Shown: piece after piece, positions 15,010-18,020 of the stretch
Layout: every line of letters starts with the position of its first letter
How positions within the stretch are numbered: position 1 is the stretch's first letter
DNA from: RGIG4790 sp964437615
GTDB taxonomy: Bacteria > Bacillota > Clostridia > Christensenellales > UBA1242
Assembly (NCBI GenBank): GCA_964437615.1
Contig: CAYTHL010000025.1
Coordinates: forward strand, 1-18,020
DNA length: 18,020 bases
Reading direction: 5' to 3'
Translations under genes and position numbers: made by a program
The notes under the pieces: model-generated
The model's database searches: none
Seen by the model: only the letters and a program-made list of their open reading frames with translations
What the model was told of the DNA's origin: nothing

Positions 15010-16293
15010 ATGATTGCATTAGAGAAAATTAGAAACGACACCAAGGCTGTTTTAGAAGGTTTTAAGCGCAGGGGCAAGGATATAGACCTAACCGAAATTT
15101 TGGATATAGACTCTAAGCGCCGCGTTGTACAGCGAGAAGTAGAAGATAAAAAGGCAGAGCGCAACAAGGTGAGTGCCCAAGTTCCTAAACTTAAAAAACA
15201 AGGAAGCGACGTGGCTCCAATTCTTGCCGAGATGAAGAAATTGTCTGACGAGATTGCCGAGCTAGACAAGGTGCTGGCTAGCCAAACTGAGCGGCTAAAC
15301 TATCTGCTTATGTGTTTACCAAATCTTCCCGACGAAGACTTGCTTTCTGGCGGAAAGGAGAATAACAAGCCAATTTACACCTTTGGTAAGCAGCCAAAGT
15401 TTAATTTTGAGCCCAAAAGTCATATAGAGCTCTGCAAAGATTTGGATATTATAGACTACGAGCGTGGCACAAAGCTTGCTGGCACGGGTGCTTGGCTATA
15501 CAAGGGCGATGGCGCAAGGCTAGAATGGGCGCTTTTGAATTATTTTATAGATACTCATATTTCAGATGGGTACGAGTTTATTTTGCCGCCTCATATGTTA
15601 AACTATAGCTGCGGCGCGGGCGCTGGTCAATTTCCTAAATTTGAGGACGAAGTTTACTGGGTAGACTGCAAAAGTAAGGACGGCAAATTTATCTTGCCAA
15701 CTGCCGAAACTGCCCTTGTAAACATTCACGCCGGCGAGATTTTTAAAGAGAGCGAACTGCCTAAAAAATATTTTGCCTATACGCCATGCTATCGCCGAGA
15801 GGCCGGCAGTTACAGAGCCGAAGAACGCGGCATGATTAGGGGGCATCAGTTTAACAAGGTAGAAATGGTGCAATACTGCACACCAGAGCAAAACAAGGCG
15901 GCTTTTGAAGAGCTTGTAAACAAGGCTTGCAAACTTGTAGAGGGCTTGGGGCTGCACTTTCAGTTGACCAAACTTGCTGCGGGCGACTGCTCAGACAGTA
16001 TGGCTAGAACATACGACATTGAAATTTGGATACCTAGCATGAAAATTTACAAAGAAGTTAGCAGCGTATCCACCGCAAATGACTATCAAGCGCGCCGCAA
16101 CAGCACAAAATATCGTGACGCCAAAACCGGCAAGACGGAGTTTGTTTGCACGCTAAACGGCAGCGGACTTGCCACAAGCCGCGTATTTCCAGCGCTGTTA
16201 GAACAGTGTCAGAATGCCGACGGCAGCATAACTATTCCAGAGCCACTCCGCAAATACATGGGTGGTCAAGAAAGAATTGTAAAAAAGGGATAA
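15010..16293 (+). CDS. serS: Serine-tRNA ligase
   Basis: This class II aminoacyl-tRNA synthetase charges tRNA-Ser. The 427 residues match the family's usual length of 420-430. Residues 1-105 form the long antiparallel coiled coil that grips the tRNA-Ser variable arm. The catalytic core shows the serine-site TAE (Thr231-Glu233), motif 2 as CYRREAGS...RGMIRGHQFNKVE (Arg262) and motif 3 as LNGSGLATSRVFPALLEQ (Arg391), then IPEPLRKYMGG. ATG 15010 has a run of AAGGGGG about seven bases upstream. It is a single-gene unit with promoter and strong terminator. Confidence 0.97.
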   Translation: MIALEKIRNDTKAVLEGFKRRGKDIDLTEILDIDSKRRVVQREVEDKKAERNKVSAQVPKLKKQGSDVAPILAEMKKLSDEIAELDKVLASQTERLNYLLMCLPNLPDEDLLSGGKENNKPIYTFGKQPKFNFEPKSHIELCKDLDIIDYERGTKLAGTGAWLYKGDGARLEWALLNYFIDTHISDGYEFILPPHMLNYSCGAGAGQFPKFEDEVYWVDCKSKDGKFILPTAETALVNIHAGEIFKESELPKKYFAYTPCYRREAGSYRAEERGMIRGHQFNKVEMVQYCTPEQNKAAFEELVNKACKLVEGLGLHFQLTKLAAGDCSDSMARTYDIEIWIPSMKIYKEVSSVSTANDYQARRNSTKYRDAKTGKTEFVCTLNGSGLATSRVFPALLEQCQNADGSITIPEPLRKYMGGQERIVKKG

Positions 16294-16316
16294 ATTAAGC
16301 CCGTTTATAAAACTAA

Positions 16317-16350
16317 GCAAAAATGCTGCAATTTTAGCAGCATTTTTTGC
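16317..16350 (+). terminator. serS intrinsic terminator
   Basis: GCAAAAATGCTGC (16317-16329) pairs with GCAGCATTTTTTGC (16337-16350) around ATTTTA-containing loop bases, with the T-run inside the right arm. The remaining DNA to about 16440 (16351-16440) shows nothing I can assign. Confidence 0.85.
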
Positions 16351-16518
16351 GCCAGTAAATTATTGCCTTAGCAAAACATATATCCACTTAATGCACTAAT
16401 CTCAAACTAAGTTGTCACCCCAAGCGGAACAACCTTATATATTGCAATATAGGCATTGTTAATAACTTTAAAATAAAAAAATTTTAAAAAATCTTAAATA
16501 ATTTGCTAAAAAGAGGTC

Positions 16519-16548
16519 TTGACAAGGCCGCAGCAGTGATGTTATACT
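16519..16548 (+). promoter_or_regulatory. Promoter of DUF4116 gene 1
   Basis: TTGACA (16519-16524) and TATACT (16543-16548) are 18 bases apart, with TG at 16540-16541 as an extended -10. The start is expected near 16555, where AACAA-AAA-TTGTT (16555-16567) could form a small hairpin at the 5' end of the mRNA. Confidence 0.75.
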
Positions 16549-16600
16549 AATTTTAACAAAAATTGTTGATAATTATAGAACCACAAAAGGAGAAATTTAT

Positions 16601-17248
16601 ATGATTACAGACAGAAAGAAAGCGATTATAACTATATCACGACATATAGGTAGTGATGTAGGTGATGTACTAGCAAATTGTTGCATGGAGCTCCGTGCCG
16701 ACAAGGAAGTAGTACTTGCTGCGGTAAAAAGGGATGGGGATGCCATATATTGGGCATCTGACGAGCTCAGAGCTGATAAGGAAATAGTACTTGCTGCAGT
16801 AAAAAGGGATGGGGATGCCATATGCTGGGCATCTGATGAGCTTAGTGCTGATAAGGAAGTAGTACTTGCTGCAGTAAAAAATTGGGTAGATGCCATATAT
16901 TGGGCATCTGACGAGCTCAAAGCTGATAAGGATGTAGTACTTGCTGCGGTAAAACAAAATGGACTGATTCTTGGATATGCATCTTACGAGCTCAGAGCTG
17001 ATAAGGATGTAGTACTTGCTGCGGTAAAACAAAATGGACTGGCTCTAGAATGTGCATCTAAGGAGCTTAGAGCTGATAGAGATGTAGTAATGGAAGCCGT
17101 GTTAAACCATTCTGATGCAATTGAATATGCAGCAAGAGAAATGCAAGAAGACGAAGAGTTCCATAAGCAATGCAAGGCAGAGGCCGAACGTCGCAAAAAA
17201 GCTAAAGAAAACCCTAGTGGCAGCCCACAACTAGGCGAAGAAGAATAA
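16601..17248 (+). CDS. DUF4116-type helical-repeat protein, copy 1
   Basis: The 215 residues comprise an N-terminal cap of 29 residues (MITDRKKAIITISR...), six 25-residue repeats (30-179) of the form EL+ADK-VVLAAVK-x-x-x-x-x-x-ASD, and a highly charged 36-residue tail (180-215) rich in Glu, Lys and Arg. The pattern of a VVLAAVK helix followed by a DAIxxAS helix matches the DUF4116 family, which should fold as a helical solenoid, a protein-binding scaffold in other families. The function is unknown. There is no signal peptide, no membrane helix and no catalytic motif. ATG 16601 has AAAAGGAG eight bases upstream. The third repeat departs most (VKNWVDA) and the sixth is degenerate, as at the end of many solenoids. 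Confidence 0.85.
   Translation: MITDRKKAIITISRHIGSDVGDVLANCCMELRADKEVVLAAVKRDGDAIYWASDELRADKEIVLAAVKRDGDAICWASDELSADKEVVLAAVKNWVDAIYWASDELKADKDVVLAAVKQNGLILGYASYELRADKDVVLAAVKQNGLALECASKELRADRDVVMEAVLNHSDAIEYAAREMQEDEEFHKQCKAEAERRKKAKENPSGSPQLGEEE
16688..17137 (+). repeat. Six 75-bp in-frame repeats in DUF4116 gene 1
   Basis: Units start at 16688, 16763, 16838, 16913, 16988 and 17063. Each begins with GAGCTC/GAGCTT and contains GTAGTACTTGCTGC-like sequence. The first five are very similar at the DNA level and the sixth is diverged. Confidence 0.9.
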
Positions 17249-17315
17249 ATGCAAAAGCTGTTTATTGTTAACTTGCTATAATACAAGCAAATCCTTTTAA
17301 AAGGTTATTAAATCT

Positions 17316-17358
17316 AGAAAATTTGGGGTATTATGTCTGGCATAATACCCCATTTTTA
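17316..17358 (+). terminator. Hairpin terminator of DUF4116 gene 1; intact palindromic element
   Basis: GGGGTATTATG (17325-17335) pairs perfectly over 11 bp with CATAATACCCC (17341-17351) around TCTGG, followed by A and five Ts. It is the intact form of the element found in damaged form at 13436 and 13470. Confidence 0.8.
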
Positions 17359-17546
17359 TTGTAAATTTTCTTATTTTTTGCTTAGACATGCTAGTATTTT
17401 TATGGCTGAAAATTTTTAAACGTTTTTCTTTGCAATATATGTGTTTGATTAATAAAAATAAATTGCAATACAGGCATTATTCATAATTCCATATTTTTAA
17501 AAAACGAAAAATTAAAAAATCTCAAAAAATTTGCTAAAAAGAGGTC

Positions 17547-17576
17547 TTGACAAGGCCGCAGCAGTGATGTTATACT
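17547..17576 (+). promoter_or_regulatory. Promoter of DUF4116 gene 2
   Basis: TTGACA (17547-17552) and TATACT (17571-17576) are identical in sequence and 18-base spacing to the promoter of copy 1, including the extended -10. Confidence 0.75.
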
Positions 17577-17628
17577 AATTTTAACAAAAATTGTTGATAA
17601 TTATAGAACCACAAAAGGAGAAATTTAT

Positions 17629-18020
17629 ATGATTACAGACAGAAAGAAAGCGATTATAACTATATCACGATGTATAGGTAGTGATGTAGGTAATGTACTA
17701 GCAAATTGTTGCAAGGAGCTCCGCGCCGACAAGGAAGTAGTACTTGCTGCGGTAAAACAAAATGGACATGCTTTACAATATGCATCTGACGAACTCAAAG
17801 CCGATAGAGAAGTAGTACTTGCTGCAGTAAAACAAAATGGATTGGCTCTATGTCGTGCATCTAAGGAGCTTAAAGCCGATAAGGAAATATTACTTGCTGC
17901 GGTAAAAAATGAGGGACTGGCTCTTGGATATGCATCTGACGAGCTTAAAGCCGATAAGGAAATAGTACTTGCTGCGGTAAAAAATGAGGGACTGGCTCTT
18001 GGATATGCATCTGACGAGCT
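17629..18020 (+). CDS. DUF4116-type helical-repeat protein, copy 2, 3' end outside the window
   Basis: ATG 17629 with AAAAGGAG upstream opens a frame that is still open at the window edge (130 complete codons). The first 14 codons are identical to copy 1, then a few substitutions appear (C for H, N for D, K for M) before the first repeat. Four complete 25-residue repeats are seen (residues 30-129): ELRADKEVVLAAVKQNGHAL..., ELKADREVVLAAVKQNGLAL..., ELKADKEILLAAVKNEG... and ELKADKEIVLAAVKNEG.... The residues between the conserved helices differ from copy 1 (QNG and NEG types instead of RDG), so the two proteins probably present different surfaces. Confidence 0.85.
   Translation, partial: MITDRKKAIITISRCIGSDVGNVLANCCKELRADKEVVLAAVKQNGHALQYASDELKADREVVLAAVKQNGLALCRASKELKADKEILLAAVKNEGLALGYASDELKADKEIVLAAVKNEGLALGYASDE
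17716..18015 (+). repeat. 75-bp repeats in DUF4116 gene 2
   Basis: Units start at 17716, 17791, 17866 and 17941, and a fifth begins at 18016. Units 17866-17940 and 17941-18015 differ at a single base (ATATTA against ATAGTA), showing a very recent unit duplication. Confidence 0.9.

Larger units (their letters stand above)
16441..17248 (+). repeat. Tandem duplication unit, copy 1 (promoter plus DUF4116 gene)
   Basis: Similarity with the right-hand copy begins near ATTGCAATA (16441, matching 17462) and continues through promoter, leader and gene. Bases 16500-16642 are identical to 17528-17670 (143 bp) at an offset of 1028. Confidence 0.9.
17249..17628. other. 380-bp intergenic region between the DUF4116 copies
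   Basis: It contains a perfect 12-bp palindrome CCTTTTAAAAGG (17293-17304), the strong palindromic hairpin at 17325-17351, and the second copy of the duplicated promoter block from about 17462. A lone TATAAT (17277-17282) has no -35. No gene is visible. Confidence 0.7.
17462..18020 (+). repeat. Tandem duplication unit, copy 2 (truncated by window edge)
   Basis: This repeats the arrangement of copy 1 at an offset of 1021 bases in the upstream part and 1028 from 17528 on, the difference reflecting a small indel in AT-rich DNA. Confidence 0.9.

Noticed and set aside
16597..17032. Long antisense open frames over the DUF4116 gene
   Set aside because: They arise from the 75-bp repeat being a multiple of three, which keeps antisense frames open. 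They lack ribosome binding sites, and the + strand has promoter and family similarity.
17325..17351. dif site at the palindromic hairpin
   Set aside because: dif arms end in TTA/TAA facing a 6-8 base centre in the opposite orientation. Here the arms read TTATG inward and a T-run follows, which fits a terminator.
17277..17357. Small RNA from TATAAT 17277 to the hairpin terminator
   Set aside because: There is no -35 at suitable distance and no second copy of this arrangement, so a terminator of the preceding gene explains the hairpin.
16688..18015. CRISPR-like array
   Set aside because: The 75-bp units are contiguous, in frame and coding, with no unique spacers.

Overview
The window looks like chromosome from a low-GC, Gram-positive-type bacterium (Bacillota, probably an uncultured Clostridia-like gut or rumen lineage). 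The main evidence is a core gene series, M16-family protein - ftsK/spoIIIE - rimO - pgsA - recA - rny, which resembles the spoIIIE/ymfF-ymfH/pgsA/recA/rny neighbourhood of Bacillus and clostridia. AT-rich intergenic DNA, purine-rich ribosome binding sites and clear sigma-A type promoters agree with this. The placement below phylum is inference.

Layout. 1-1812: 3' part of a Thr/Ser-rich repeat surface or secreted protein whose start lies upstream of the window. 2054-8240: M16-like protein with a destroyed zinc motif, FtsK-type DNA translocase, RimO and PgsA, all on the + strand and closely spaced (rimO and pgsA abut). 8311-9306: recA with its own promoter and a 3' hairpin. 9529-10044: an unrecognised 171-residue gene. 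10216-11769: rny (RNase Y) with a terminator. 11881-12381: an unrecognised gene with a near-ideal promoter and a C-terminal sliding-clamp-like motif. 12507-13328: an M19 dipeptidase that is probably translated from a leaderless mRNA. 13329-13732: a 400-bp non-coding stretch with small palindromic elements. 13733-14788 (- strand): a complete Xer-type tyrosine recombinase, divergent from serS (15010-16293). 16441-18020: two tandem copies of a DUF4116-type helical-repeat gene with an identical 143-bp promoter/leader/start block; the second copy runs off the right edge.

Functional themes. FtsK plus the Xer recombinase could form a chromosome-dimer resolution pair. RecA, and possibly the clamp-motif protein, belong to DNA maintenance. 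RimO, SerS and RNase Y serve translation and RNA turnover, and PgsA serves membrane lipid synthesis. The fast-evolving parts are the two ends of the window: the 651-bp repeats of the surface protein on the left and the DUF4116 tandem array on the right. The least ordinary observations are the DUF4116 duplication with its perfectly conserved regulatory block, the clamp-like tail on the small orphan protein, the noncatalytic M16 homologue, and a small palindromic element that occurs three times in different states of decay.
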